DNA of 64,000 nucleotides from Adiantum capillus-veneris (GCA_014529385.2 CM043942.1:33144969-33208968); one strand, 5' to 3'; positions 22,176-35,015 are shown, counted from the stretch's first letter. The notes: generated from the sequence alone by a model not told the origin. Numbers and translations are program-made.

Positions 22176-24969
22176 TGAAGGGGATCGGGGAGCACCACAG
22201 ACGGAGAGTGAGAGAGAGAAGGAGACACACGACACACAGATATGGGTGGGGAGACTCAAAGAATGAGCAGCCCCCTATACACTTATGCTATGTATAAGGT
22301 ATACAAGTCAGTGGGCGCTCAGACTCTGGGTGGTCGGGCAAGGCACATGCGCCTATACCCCAACAACCTCCCACTTAAAGGCGAATGTGTCTTTAAGCAA
22401 GGGAACCTAGTCAAAAGACTACAAAAGGTGAGAGAAAATCTCTCTCAACCGATGCCCACTGGCTGGCTGTGATCGTGTGCATCCGACTGTCCTGTTCCCG
22501 TGTAAGTCCATACACCACCAGACGTACCGCACACGTACTACAAGTATGTACGCAATACCTGCATATCTCCCTCGTGCACTATACCATCATCAGTCAACAA
22601 ACGACTGACAACCCCAACTGCAAATGCTCCCACTGCAGCTGCGATATCCGGTCTCAAGATCAGCATCTCATACATGAGACCACCAAATGCCGATGCAATG
22701 CTAGCGGGCCCTGATAGCTCTACGGAGCATGCATCAACTTATATATCCCTGGCAATAGGCATCTCTGATTGACAAGGCGTGTCAGCCACATGCATCTCCT
22801 GACTGTCCGCAAAAGACGCATCAACCTGTCGTGCAACCTCAGAGCACACTAGCTGCTCTAGGTGTCTGTTGGAAGACATATCCTGCACAACTATATCCCC
22901 ATGCTCACTGTCGAGCATAGAAAGGAATGATTACATAATCGCTGACATCTCAGTCTCCTCTGCAATCATCCACTGCAAACATGACCACTCAATTTGCTGT
23001 GACTCACTAGAGCTCTCATGCTCTAACTCCGTATGCATAGACTCTTGCACAACGTCCTCCAGTTGTGACTGACTAGAGCAAGACCGCTCTACCTGTCTAT
23101 CCTGCATAGAAGTATCTCGCACAACTGACTCTCTGCTTTGCTCAGTCACTAGCAAAGCATGCATGTCTGACTCTGTCACCTCTCTGTGTGAATGCTCAAG
23201 TCGTGACCCAACTGTGTGCACAACGAGCTCACTACTCTGCACTCCATGCAAAGTACCCTGCAACCCATGAGCAAAAGAGACTCGCCTGCTCTCTCGCTCA
23301 CTACCTGGCTGCATGATCACAGAGACAACACTGTCTCTCTCATGATCCACATACAATGGGTAACGTGTACCACTCCTGGCACCTCTCGCAATCACTAGCG
23401 AACCCAAATGCATTACAAAATATCGCTCTCGTAGCGAAATCTGACATCCACTATCCCGTAACTGTCTGACTGAGATCAATTCCCGTCTTAGATCTGGCAC
23501 ATAACGCACATGACGCAGGGTAAATCTCATACCACTGGGCAAGGACAAACATACGTCTCCTGTACCCTCAATGTCATACACAACACCATCAGCCATGTGC
23601 ACACAACCAAGTCTCCCACTAGAAAACGTGCTAAACCAGTCATGATGTGACGTGACATGGAAAGTAGCATCTGAATCTAGTAACCAATATGAAGACAATG
23701 TGCAATCCGATATGCAATCCGTAGACATAAGATCGTCTGAAGACAAGCTAGATGTAAATGTGACATCGCCGTCACAAGCATACTCAGTAACCACCGTACT
23801 GATCTCACTAGCATCTGTCATGCTCAAATCTGCATCACGCATCTGTCGCCTCCATTGTCTCAAACGCCTGAAACATCGACGCCTAATGTGGCCTGAAACA
23901 TCGACGCCTAATGTGGCCTCTATGTCCACAATGCCAACATGTCAAGTCTCTATGCTGTCGAGACTTGCGTGTGGGATCAATCTCTCCCATGGACATAGAA
24001 GTGGGACTAGACTCCCCTGTAGACATGGATGTCGCGTACATAGCATGTAAACTCTGCCATAAAGCATGAGTTGTAGTCTCCCTCGAGACCTGCGAGTAAA
24101 CATACTCAACCAGATTCAAACAAATTGTAGACATGGCTAACTCATCAAGATCCTGCCAATCATCATCACGCATAGAATTGGGCTTCGCCGATAAACCACG
24201 CAAGGGTTTATCCTGCCCCAAATCCGCCAATGCAACAAGCATATGTTCCTTCCAAGCAACAAAATCTGCACCATCAAACTGTGTCAGACCATAACGCTGG
24301 AAGTCAAATGAAAAATCAGCCATAATGCTCGCAAAAGAGCAACCAACAATGAGTAGCAAATGTCAACCAAATCAGCCCTAAACTGGCTCGAATCACATCA
24401 ACAAAAGTCTGCAAATATGGATCAAAACCTGATGCACAGTTGCACCAAAAATCACAAGTCAATATGACTTAATCGCGCATAAATATTTGACAAAATTTTG
24501 ACAGAGTCTCCTTTGTAACTGGAGAAAAATCTCAACAATAAACCTCAAAGAGACAATAATATATGCCACAATGGCCAATCCGGGAATAAACTCGACCGGA
24601 AACACCTCACAAAGTCATACATATGAGCATACCCACTCTTGCCGGAGTACCACTCAACGGCACTTCAAATGACATACATGTGAGTGATGATTGCTGCCAA
24701 AATACCTTTCAATCGATGACCAAATGTCTGCCAGATAACTATAGAAACATTTTGCAAAACCGTCTCAGATCTGGCACATAATGCACATGACGCGGTCCAA
24801 TGTGGTACTTTAAGTGTGAGAGAAGGAGACACACGACACACAGATATGGGTGGGGAGACTCAAAGAATGAGTAGCCCCCTATACACTTATGCTATGTATA
24901 AGGTATACAAGTCAGTGGGCGCCCAGACTCTGTGCGGTCGGGCAAGGCACATGCGCCTATACCCCAACA
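22176..24969 (-). mobile_element. Copia element E, non-autonomous, nested in gypsy C
   Basis: 2,794 bp flanked by a perfect 5-bp duplication TACCA (22171-22175, 24970-24974). On the minus strand the 5' LTR starts TGTTGGGG at 24969. The downstream LTR copy is 22365-22176, directly preceded by a polypurine tract whose minus strand reads AAGTGGGAGGT. The two LTRs match over ~150 bp, but the outer ~31 bp at 22176-22206 have no clear partner in the right copy, so the inner edge of the 5' LTR (~24814) is uncertain. The coding part stops after protease: no integrase, RT or RNase H. Disregarding E rejoins gypsy C's integrase finger. Confidence 0.85.
22931..24323 (-). pseudogene. Copia E gag-protease (frameshifted)
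   Basis: Minus strand. Start MADFSFDFQRYGLTQFDGADF at 24323 is a copia gag (UBN2-type) start; WKEHMLVALADLGQ and ALWQSLHAMY follow. The knuckle CWHCGHRGHIRRRCF is followed by a ~25-bp tandem duplication (23866-23920) that repeats GHIRRRCF and shifts the frame. The second frame (23929-22931) has WLLDSDATFHVTSHHDWF, the copia protease active-site region in which the usual DSGA reads DSDA, so it is probably dead. The last ~150 residues are Ser/Glu/His-rich and unlike integrase. Confidence 0.85.
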
Positions 24970-24974
24970 TACCA

Positions 24975-26149
24975 AAACATGAAGTATGATAGAAGGACCA
25001 TGGCTTGCCAACATCTAATTGTGTCGGATAGAAATCCTACCATGACCACTAATTTCTAATAGAGTCTCTATCAGAACTAGAGTAACCCTCTTATGTTGGC
25101 CTACTATTTCAACGGATGGCCAAAAGGAAAATCACAAAACTAACGATCCTTCATCTACTAAAAGCTTGTGATTCGAGGTAGATCAATGCTTAAAATGGGA
25201 GAAGTACTTACCCTAACAACAATATGTCTCTAATAACATGAACATACTTCTAAGGGGAAAGTACCTTTCGAGGCTAAAGACGGAAGATCCAAACGTCCCT
25301 TGTAGCTTAAGGTACCTGGGAAGATCTTCATTGAAAAGGAGTATAGCCGAGATTAAAACGAATCTTTTTAGAAGATTAAACACGCTATATCCATCTATTA
25401 GCTAGGCAAAGAGGCTCCTACTATTAGGCATAAAAGAGCCTTATCCTTTAAAGAAAAAGAAATCTTTCTTTGGGTCTTACTAAACAATTAAAGTTGCCCA
25501 ACTATTGGCTCATATATATCATTTTTCATGAGAGCCTAATCGAGCCTTATTAAGGAGAGCCACCAATAGAGGCTATAAATGTAGATCCATTAGAGATCGA
25601 GGATGAAGCAAACGAGCTCCAACCCAAGTTCATCCTTCGACAGGAACACAAGGTATTAAGAAATGGTAAGATTACTGACAGTATCTTATTTAAGTTAAGA
25701 ATCATCCTTTCAAAGATGCTAAATGCATGCAAAGAACATAGCTTAAGGATAATATGAACCTTGTTAATGATGCTTACAATGACACAAAAGAGTAAGAAAA
25801 TGTAAAAGAAATGCATTTTAAATGAACGATGTTTTTGTCTTATAAGACTCTCTTTTTATGTTTCGTGCACAAATTTTAAGAAGTATGCATACTTAGGATC
25901 ATGTTTGTGGTGACTACGTCTCCCAAACACCAAGTAGAACTTGTCACTCTACTTTGGAAGTATGATATGGACTAAAAAGAGCAGACATGCTAGCAGCAGA
26001 CAATGTCTCTCAAGCACCAAGTGGATTAGTCATCCACTCTGGAGTGATGTCGTAGGGTAAAAATGGATCCTCTACCTGCTAAGACCAATGGACTAATGGG
26101 TGAGACTTTACCATATCTACCTCATAGTCGAGGAGGACTATGATTTCAA
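24975..26149 (+). pseudogene. Gypsy C integrase remnant and C-terminal tail
   Basis: Continues gypsy C after E. The zinc-finger text resumes (KYDRRTMACQ) and then decays. A readable piece near 25560-25760 starts PPIEAINVDPLEIEDEAN and contains ELQPKFILRQEHKVLRNGKI, like the post-integrase ELQP..IL segment of chromoviruses. The rest to the polypurine tract has no clear frame. Confidence 0.6.
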
Positions 26150-26160
26150 GAGAGAGGTAA
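26150..26160 (+). promoter_or_regulatory. Polypurine tract of gypsy C
   Basis: GAGAGAGGTAA directly precedes the TGTCATAA start of the 3' LTR. Confidence 0.65.
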
Positions 26161-27672
26161 TGTCATAAAAACTAATATCTAACCAACCCAAATTATTTTC
26201 TCATATTAAATTGATCACTTAATGTGGGAGAATAAATGGGAACAAGGGTTAAGATATAGACATGTGCTTTTAGATCTATCTCAACACGGGGCCATTGGTA
26301 AAGGGGCCCAAATGAGAGATGGTCTATCAAAGAGCAAGGCTAACCAATGGAGCATAAGACCTTAGGGTTAGCTTCATTGAAGACCTCCAATAATATGTGT
26401 AAAAGTCCTTTGACCTTAGGTAAGCTAGGACTGAGCTTGAGGCGCGGGAACCCGACCCAGCTCGAGGTGCTTGTCCTGCTTGTCATGCTTGATGACTAAG
26501 GTGTTTGAGGTGCTTGATGATTGAGGTGCTTAATGATTGAGATGCTTGAGGTGCTTGACATGCTTGAGATGTTAGGGTTGCACTTGAGGTGAGAACCCAA
26601 CCCAAGCTTAAAGTGCTTAAGGGCCAAGCTTGTGGTGGGATCTGGGCCTATGCATGAGGGGTTGAGGTGTCAAAAAGTCAAAGATTCAATTCCTACAAGG
26701 AGGGGGCGAGCCCTACATGAGGGGGGATGAGAGAGAACACCCACACACACTCACAAACACTCTCATTGTGTGCTAGGCAAGGTGCAAGAGCTCCATCTCC
26801 TTCTCCAAGCTCCTTGAGAATTTGAGAGCCTACACCAACACTCTTGGCTATGGAATGCAAATCCAACCAAGAGCTATGCTTCAATGCTTAAGCTTTCCAT
26901 CTTCTCCATCTTCATTACTATGCTATTATGTATGCTAAGCAAGAAGAGTGATGATAAGTGAGGAATTATTTCTTTCTCCTATGGAATACTTCTTCTTCCT
27001 CTTCCCTACCATCATTCCCTGCTAGCTCTCTCCACCTTCGAAGGTGTTTGAGGTCTTGGGACTGAGGCTTGGGATAGTTAATGGTTTCTACAAAGTGCAT
27101 GTTATGCTTATTGCAAGAAGGCTAATGGTTTATTGCAAGTAGATTAGTTACTTAATGCAAGTAGATTAATTGTATTGCAAGGTAGTTTAATTGTTGCTTT
27201 AGGCACAAGTTGATGCATAAAAGTATACATCTTCATGCACTCAAATGATTTAGGGAACACAAAGACTAATGATGTTCACGAGTTCTTGACTGTTTTCAAG
27301 CTAAAATTGATTGTTGATATTATGCAAAAGCTTGGTGTATGAAGCTTCCATCTCCATACTGTCAAAGAGGTTTCAAGGAACACAAAGATTGTATTGTACC
27401 AAGTCTCTCTTAATGAGAGAATCTATAATACAAATGCCTTTTGGAGGGGGGACTGGCTCCACATAAATCCGGTCCTCAACTGTTATCATATTCTCTAAAA
27501 TCTCATTCTCTCTCTCTCTCTCTCTTGCAAAGGTATTGCTCATGCCTAGTTAATTAAGTGTTATGATTAAGTTGCTACTACCAATTAAGTTCACCATCTA
27601 TGCTCTCAAAGTTGATCACTCTAATTCTCTTAATTCCGCTATTCTCTGAGTTCATAGGCCATTTCCATTACA
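26161..27672 (+). mobile_element. 3' LTR of gypsy C
   Basis: 1512 bp, near-identical to 17394-18903. Differences I counted by eye: about four in the first 80 bp, six scattered further on, and one extra CT unit near 27520. That is around 0.7%. It is followed by TCTA. Confidence 0.95.
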
Positions 27673-27893
27673 TCTACCACTCCAACTCCTACTCTCCTAC
27701 CTAATACTACCTAAGTCGAAAGATCTAGGCCAGACACTCGCTCCCTAGACTCCTCCTAAGACGTAGAGAGTCCCCCACCCTCTGATCCTTTCTAAATCTA
27801 AAATAAGACTCTGGCAAGCCAGAGAATCCCTATCCTCAAGGACTAGTCTCAATCACCTACCTAGGGTTTTCGTCCCCGATAGCGGGGCCAATA
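27673..27893 (-). promoter_or_regulatory. Element B primer binding site and proximal leader
   Basis: On the minus strand, three bases after the LTR end, TTGGCCCCGCTATCGGGGAC (27891-27872) resembles the primer site used by Tat/Athila gypsy elements (family knowledge). The remaining ~200 bp to 27673 is leader without an ORF; it then continues at 17393. Confidence 0.65.
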
Positions 27894-28824
27894 TGGCGGA
27901 TACGCCACGACAGACGTTAGCACAACGAGAGCTCACCTAACAAGATTTGTCAGCTAAGGACGAGGCTCGATCCGCAGGCGCGTGGAAGCAAGCATAGGGT
28001 GTCAATCTACACTCGATCGACTATTGACTACTTCCTACAGAGGTCTCTACCCAATGTCTAAGTTATAGCCTTCAAGAGTACACAAGAGGAGATTTCCTAC
28101 AACTCTTTCAAGAGCCAAATACCCATCAAACATTCTCGAAACGCTATGGAACTTGAGGAAAATCCTATTAACACCAATAGGTCGCTCTCCCTAAGGTCCG
28201 TGACCCAAAACCCCAACCCTAAACACCCGATGCAGAATCGCATAGGATGTCTAGTCAAAATTTACAAGTCGACATTTTCTGAAACTAACATGCCTAATGC
28301 GTAGGTTATCTCGATTCGGACGCCTGGATATGCCGCAATAAGAAAACATACATCATATGCTCACCGAATCACCAGAAATAGCTTGCGGGTCAATCTCGCG
28401 ATGCTGGGCCGTACACGCGCAATGTAGGTGTTGACGCGTAGCTCTCTCCGGGGGAAACACGCTGCACTTCTCCGCACTCGATTCCAACCACTAGTGTGCG
28501 CGTAGCATCAAGATAAACTCTCACTCACTCTCGTACACAGAGTACGCTCCACTCACACACATACAAAGTTATGAAAATGACAAAAGGTTTTTTGCATTAA
28601 GGTTAAAAGTGGTATAAATACCTTACAATCTCAAACCCTAATGTTCCAATTTAACCATTTACTAAGTCTAAATGTCAAAAATGGGATACAATTTGGAAGC
28701 TTCTGCAAGCCCCACTATATACAAAGGTGAAATGACGGTTTCTTCTTAATTGAGGAATGATTACAAAGGAAATTAGTATCCCGCCGGGCAATCATCCTCC
28801 ATTGAGTGTGTCTAGCCACTAACA
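27894..28824 (-). mobile_element. 5' LTR of element B
   Basis: 931 bp; on the minus strand TGTTAGTGGCTAGACAC...ATCCGCCA. Homologous end to end with element A's LTR at 10271-11199 but in opposite orientation. It contains the same GGTATTTATACC TATA-like box (28611-28622) and a palindrome half-site CATAGGATGTCTAG (28241-28254). No purine tract precedes it, and a primer site follows it, so it is a 5' LTR. Confidence 0.85.
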
Positions 28825-29640
28825 AAGGGGGACATCATCATCAGTGGAAAACAAAGGCATGTATGCGGGAAAGTGGTTTTCGTCAACAGTGAAAGCACAA
28901 AGACAAGCTACAAAGCGAGGGCTGCCAAGTAGCAACACATGTGCAGGTCTTTGCTCGACAAGTGCCAAACTAGGTGGGTATTGCTTGCTGGGCATAAAAT
29001 GATAGACCAGGTGTGCGACAATAGTGAGGAGGTGAAGCCAAATCAACAAAAAATAAAACCAATGAGCTATAGCCTTATTTAAGGGGTGGTGCATACCAAG
29101 AGAGCCGGGCATCGATAAGAAATCACCAAATTACAACGTTATTCAATAGGTATCTCTGGTCGAAACTTAAGGAACAACTTCATGAGGATAGCACGAGCAA
29201 CTTTACAAGGAGAGTGTATCTATAGATAAGGAGGACAAGTAACAAATCAAAGGGCTACATATCGGTGTAGGAGAGAAGAGTCGAACTAGAAACCAAGAAA
29301 GTCAAAGTTTGTGCTCATGGAAGGGGTCAAGAAGAGCAAGCAAAGTGTATTGAGGCCATAACTGTTTGGCTTTCACATGTATGCTCAGAATCTTGACAGA
29401 GTTTAGAGCACTTAATGCCTATTAGAGTGAAGTTTCTTTTGTATCTAGATTTAAGTTCATTAAATATAACAACTTTAGGTTCCAAGGTGCCTTTTATACC
29501 AAATTATCTTGTGTTGTGTCATTTCTCTATTGTTCAAAATTGAATTCCATTATTACGAAGTGTAAACCGTTGGAATTGATTTTTTGCATGTGTACGAGTG
29601 CTCACAAGTGTGAAAAATAGAAGGACGCTAGTCACGTTGG
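28825..29640. other. Unassigned sequence flanking element B
   Basis: A 97-codon minus-strand ORF (29112-28819) ends in a TAG created by the TGTTAG start of B's LTR, so it may be the edge of something B inserted into. It has two hydrophobic stretches but matches nothing I know. The rest has no ORF or repeat that I could recognise. Confidence 0.4.
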
Positions 29641-29699
29641 TGGTTTATCTTCTTTCCCAACATATATCACAACATTTGAGAAGACAAGTCGCATGTATG

Positions 29700-30340
<641 letters not shown>

Positions 30341-30345
<5 letters not shown>

Positions 30346-32984
30346 CATCAGATTCCAAAAAGGTGCTGGCAAGAAAATGCTCGCAAAAAAACTACGTCCC
30401 TTTGTCTCTACATGTGCTTCAATTGCTTTAGTACCCAAATCATCCTCAATATGCATAAGTGCCTTGTATATGCCGAGATCTTCATACATGTCCATTGAGT
30501 GTGCTTTAATAATGTCAGTTCCACGTTGTAGCCTGTATTGCCTTATCTCCTCAAGCTCTAAAATAGTGTCAACATAAGAAACCTCTTCAAAGATCCCTGA
30601 AATTGTATCAACTGGTTCAAGCACATCACATCCTTGCAATTCACTTTGGATACCTGAAACATATTGCTTCTCCCATTTTGGTAAAATATTAAATTTCTTG
30701 TAAGATATTGAACCTTTAGATGTTAACCCCAAAAATCTTGAAGAGAAAGTTTCTCTTTGCGAGAACTTCTTCTCACTTGTACCACCATAGTCTCGCTTTA
30801 TAGTGGCACTCCGAGAAAATCCTGTGCAAACATGTGTTCTTTGAACTCCTTGCATATCTTCGGCAGTGATTGATCACGTTAACTCTCTTTATTCCTGCCA
30901 TGGTCAACACATACAGTCCAAAATTGAATCGCTTTCTTACCTTCTCGGCTCAGAACCCTAGCATAGGCCAAGCCATCATCTAGCACCTTGGTTTCCATTT
31001 GCACAGCTGTAATGTAGGGCTGCCCCAAAATCAATGGGTAGGAGGAATGCTCCCGTATAAAGAAGTTTTCTTCATCACAAAAATCCCCAATTGTTACCTT
31101 GATATCTGCACATGCACCATAAAGATCGCCTGGAAGCATGTTGGTAGCTTCTATCCGCCAACCATGGTCCACATCTATAGGCCACTTTCCCCTCTAGTGC
31201 AAGCTCTTTGCCATAAGGTTAATTTTTGAGCCATGGTCTATAAGAGCTAAGACCGACTCCTCAATGTTGCCAAGATTTACCATAGTTTCAGTCATCCCTC
31301 TTGCCCAATGAGTCCTTAAAAAATGACTTTTGGGTATAATTTCACTATCTCCATCATCATTAAAGTGCACATTTCTTACCTCAGGTACAATCGGGTTTGA
31401 AACCACCAGAGGCCTCAAATCAAGATCTTCAAACTCTTCAAATTATTCTTCATAATCGCCCATAATTGCTTTAATGTGTCGAATCATTTGGCTCTTAACT
31501 GATTCTAGCTCCTTCTCATTTGGTATTTGTAGTTTCCTCTTGATAATATTGATGATCTCCTCATTGAACTCGATCTTGTCAATTTTCAGAATGTCCACCA
31601 ATGCGAGATCCACTTTATTATTGAGGATGCTCTCTTCAAAAAATTTCTTTAAATATAGTCAATTCAATATCAGATTTAAGCTTATATGAGGGTCCCTTTG
31701 GCTTACCTTGCTTTTTGTCCTTGGGTGCCTCCTCCATAACCACTTTAGGAGATCCCTTTTCCGCTTCTCTTCCACCATAGCCTCATTAGCTTGAGACTTA
31801 GCAATAAATGCATATACGAAGAGAGGATCCATTTTATCAGTCCACCATGTGGTTTCTCAAGTAGAATTGCCTACTTGTTGTAGTTTCCCATAAGTTACCT
31901 TACCTGCTTCTGCTATCTTCAAATCATTAGGCCATAATTGGCCAGTTGCACTTGCACCATCATCATCTCCCTTTCCATAAATCTGCAGTCCATATGTGGC
32001 TCCTTTCAGAAGAGCATCATTATGTTGCATTTCTTCCACTAGCTTTTTCATTCCGCCCCTACCAAAATTAAAGCAAAGCATCTCACCTGCTGCCCTTAGG
32101 TGAATCTTCCTGTCTTTCCAGAAACCCATATTTCTTTTATAGGCTTCATCAAAGTCATCACAATCCTTAACATATCTATGGTCTTCACTACCGCACCACA
32201 TGCATCAATTTTCCCATCCTTTGCGTGATGGCTGATGCTTAGGCTGATAAGTAGACGCCTTTGTAGCCCTTCAAGTTTTACAGGTTTAAGATTTTAGTTG
32301 AACTCTTGATTACGTTTCACCAGTTCCGAGAACCGGCTCCTCCAATTTGGGTAGTGCTGAGGATGAATTTTTCTTAGTGTCCTCTTGAACAACATCCATC
32401 ACATCAGCCACAATCAGGTTATCAACTCTCATCTGCCATTTCACGATCATATTCATCACTTTAGTGAATATATTCCAATTATTTGTTAATGACCGTTCAC
32501 CTAATAAATCCTCTAACAGTTGTACCAACCTCTTTTGAATTTATGGATCAGCAGCCTAAATAAACAATTCAACCTTCTGATCCTTTGTCAAAGGTTACTT
32601 TGCCGAGGATAACTGGTCAAATTTATTCTCAAACTCCCGCAACAATTCTCATACAGATAAATTTTTATTTTTCTTTTGTACCCACTTCATAAAGATTTGT
32701 CTAGTCACCCTTTGTGAATCCTCAAGAAATATTCCCCTCTTGCAATGCCTTCTTGAATTCTTGCCAATTTGGGCCTTGAGTCCCTTGAATCTCTTTAATA
32801 CAGGCCCTAAGTTGTGGCATCGCAATTAGATAAAATCCTTCCACTGCATTCTGATCATCGATTCCATTATCTTCGATTGCTTGATAGTATGTATTGAAAA
32901 ATTTAGAAATACCTTGGCCTTCAAACCGTTGCAATTTATCTATAATGGTATGTCGGGCTTTACGAATCCACTCTTGTCGATTAT
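30341..32984 (-). pseudogene. Retroelement F gag-protease remnant (interrupted by CACTA1)
   Basis: Minus strand. Gag text begins at the CACTA1 junction with NRQEWIRKARHTI, then KLQRFEGQGISKFFNTYYQ. A cysteine-containing segment CMWCGSEDHRYVKDCDDF (near 32200) has knuckle-like spacing CX2CX4HX4C. FGRGGMKKLVEEMQ and a Lys-rich linker follow. The protease region has ALIDHGSKINLM (active-site loop reading D-H-G-S) near 31240 and SYPLILGQPYITAV near 31040. No RT is seen; the trace ends in microsatellite at 30341. Many in-frame stops. The class is a gypsy-like gag-protease, family uncertain. Confidence 0.7.
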
Positions 32985-33006
32985 CACTATAAGAGGTTGT
33001 GTGATC

Positions 33007-33222
33007 TTGTGACGCTTTTAGCGACGGAAATACACTGGGTTTTTATAACCCCCGGCATTGCTAAGAGCGTCGATACGGAAACGTCGCTATATGTGCCACT
33101 ATGGACGTTGCTATAAGCGTCGCTATATAGCGACGTTTATAACGATGCTGTAGGGCCATCAATAGCGACACTTATAGCGACGCTGCAGAGCCTAATATAG
33201 CGACGCTCATAGCGACGCCCGA
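33007..33222. repeat. CACTA1 3' subterminal repeats
   Basis: About a dozen direct and inverted copies of TAGCGACG, TAGCGACGCT or close variants within ~215 bp, including the near-palindrome GCGTCGCTATATAGCGACG. In En/Spm such repeats are bound by an element-encoded protein (family knowledge). Matching repeats lie at 41105-41195 at the other end. Confidence 0.85.
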
Positions 33223-33624
33223 GATGAAAATTTTTTGGTGGCAGGGCATTGAATGCCCTGCCACCCATCAACCATATTGAATGTTTCATTTGTCTATTTA
33301 CCTTTGAAAAAAAGTGCAAAGATTAATATAGACCCAAAATAGTCACCCACAAGACAATATAATCATTAACTCCATCATCCATAGTAAGTATTGTTTGCAA
33401 AATAAAGATACAAAAATGACAAGTGTGAATTGATGAAAGTAAATCAATGACAATTGTACACAGCAGCAAAATCACTTGATTGTTAATCATTGCAAATGTA
33501 ATAGTTACAAACCATTGTCATTATTTAAAAAATATACATGGTTTTCAAAAAGACGTATAAAAGTCGTCTCATGATACATAATCTATGACAAAAAGAAACT
33601 AATGCTAGGCTAAACTGACGTCGT

Positions 33625-34942
33625 CTAATTAGATGTCTCATCGCGTCGAAGCGCCGTATCTGTCGGATTCTGCAAAAAAAAAAAAACAATAAGATAGCTT
33701 TTTGTAAGTATAAACATATAGCGACGTTTATAAAACAATACAATAAATAGAAAAGAATAAACCCTAATACTAACCATGCCGCCGTGAGAAGTCAGGATGT
33801 CTATAAGGGCGTTTAAGCCCTTCCTACCTATGTACTCACGCTCGTACGGTGTGGGATCACGTCCTGTAAACGACCACTATCAAAACATACAAAGAATCCA
33901 TTATGTTAGAATTTCAAATCCCATAAACCCTAAACTATCGAACATAGATGCGAAAACACTTACAAAATCGGCCTCAAATGATGCCCACCCACCGCTCCCC
34001 AAGTGGTGCGAGCTCCCTGCCTCCACTCGCACTTTGGCTGCCTCCTTTTGTTGCTTCCACTTGTCGGGATTCTCGCGCGCTTCTTTCTTCGCATGCTTCC
34101 AATCTTCTTTGGCCAGCCAATCTGGTCTGCTCCACCCATGCTTGATTGAGTTTTGCACTTCGGAACGCTTATGCTTGTAGTATTCGCGCATTCAAACCTT
34201 CGTCACATCTTCATTGAAGCGGTCATCTCGTGTTGGAACGAGAAACTCGTCATGAAGCATGCTGATGACTCTGTCTTTTAATTCATTCGGTACTTCACTC
34301 CAGGTGTTTAGCATGTAGTGTCTAAACACCCGAGAGCAAAGACCGCGCATGCGAGAAATCACCTTCTTGCCGTCATCATCCAAGATGATGCCGCCGCTGA
34401 AGTTGACGGAGTAAGACAAGCCCTCTCGCCGCTGACGTGTGAACCTGGGTGTCTCGGCAGGGGTCTCTAGCGGTGTGTCAACGGGGGTACGGACACTAGG
34501 TGTCTCCACTGGAGTCTGAGCCCCGAAGCGAGGAGTGTCCACTGGAGTGACTCCTGGAGGAGTAGCTAGTGGTGTGTAGCTGTGGGGAACGGCAGTCAGT
34601 TGCGAAAAACCTGGTGTCGATGGTGATGCCGTGGCTAGTGTCGGGACGGGCAAAGAAGGGGAGGGTAAAAAGCCTCGTCGAACACGGGGCGGTGGCATCG
34701 GTGGAGCCACCCCCACAACAACCGCCACCGCCACCGCCACCACCACCACTAGAGCGCTGATGCTTAGACGAGTGTGAAGATTGTCTCGTCGAGAACGAAG
34801 CTTCGGAGCGCGCTGAGGACTCCGAAACAGAGGAAGATGCGGATGGAGTAGGAACGCGTGATGGTGCACGAGAGCGATGACGCTCCACGTACCACTGTCT
34901 CTGCTGGGGTGACAAATAAGAAAGAAAATCCTCATCATTCAT
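33625..34942 (-). pseudogene. CACTA1 second protein (Transposase_24-like)
   Basis: Start MNDEDFLSYLSPQQRQWYVE at 34942, with a splice acceptor just upstream (TTAATGCAG on the minus strand). Exon 1 is 34942-33964, exon 2 33876-33775, exon 3 33669-33625 with a stop. It begins with a Ser/Pro-rich and poly-Gly stretch, then PVETPxxRTPVDTPLETP repeats. The core RMRGLCSRVFRHYMLNTWSE and HHLGSGGWASFEADF fits the plant Ptta/En-Spm Transposase_24 family. Exon 2 continues DPTPYEREYIGRKGLNALID. Broken by an indel in the glycine/proline segment (relative to CACTA2) and by a TGA before MREYYKHKRSE. The likely role is a DNA-binding accessory to transposition. Confidence 0.8.
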
Positions 34943-35007
34943 ACCTGCATTAAACACACGAACATTTAAACTTAATATTGAATGAATGGAGTAGAAAACA
35001 TGGACAA

Positions 35008-35015
35008 GTAGATAG

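Larger units (their letters stand above)
17394..27672 (+). mobile_element. Gypsy LTR retrotransposon C (chromovirus-like, defective)
   Basis: 10,279 bp bounded by two direct LTRs of 1510 and 1512 bp that differ at about ten bases and one CT-repeat unit. TG...CA ends, primer site at 18905, polypurine tract before 26161, TCTA on both flanks (a fifth base does not match). Interior: gag, a CCHC knuckle, RT/RNase H remnants, an H2C2 finger, and a C-terminal segment like those of gypsy elements with chromodomains. The young LTRs contrast with a badly broken interior lacking protease and most of RT. It hosts copia element E. Confidence 0.9.
11200..28824 (-). mobile_element. LTR retroelement B (gag-protease, Tat/Athila-like), split by A and C
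   Basis: Read on the minus strand: 5' LTR 28824-27894, primer site 27891-27871, leader (27870-27673, then 17393-15833 after insertion C), and gag-protease coding region 15832-11205. It ends abruptly where element A's LTR begins, so its RT, integrase and 3' LTR are either beyond A, outside the window, or lost. The primer site resembles the TGGCGCCGTTGCCGGGGA type known from Tat/Athila elements. Coding frames carry many stops and at least three frameshifts. Confidence 0.8.

Noticed and set aside
34192-34938. Separate 248-aa gene overlapping the CACTA1 second ORF
   Set aside because: It is the true downstream frame of the same gene after an indel, with a shadow reading at its start.
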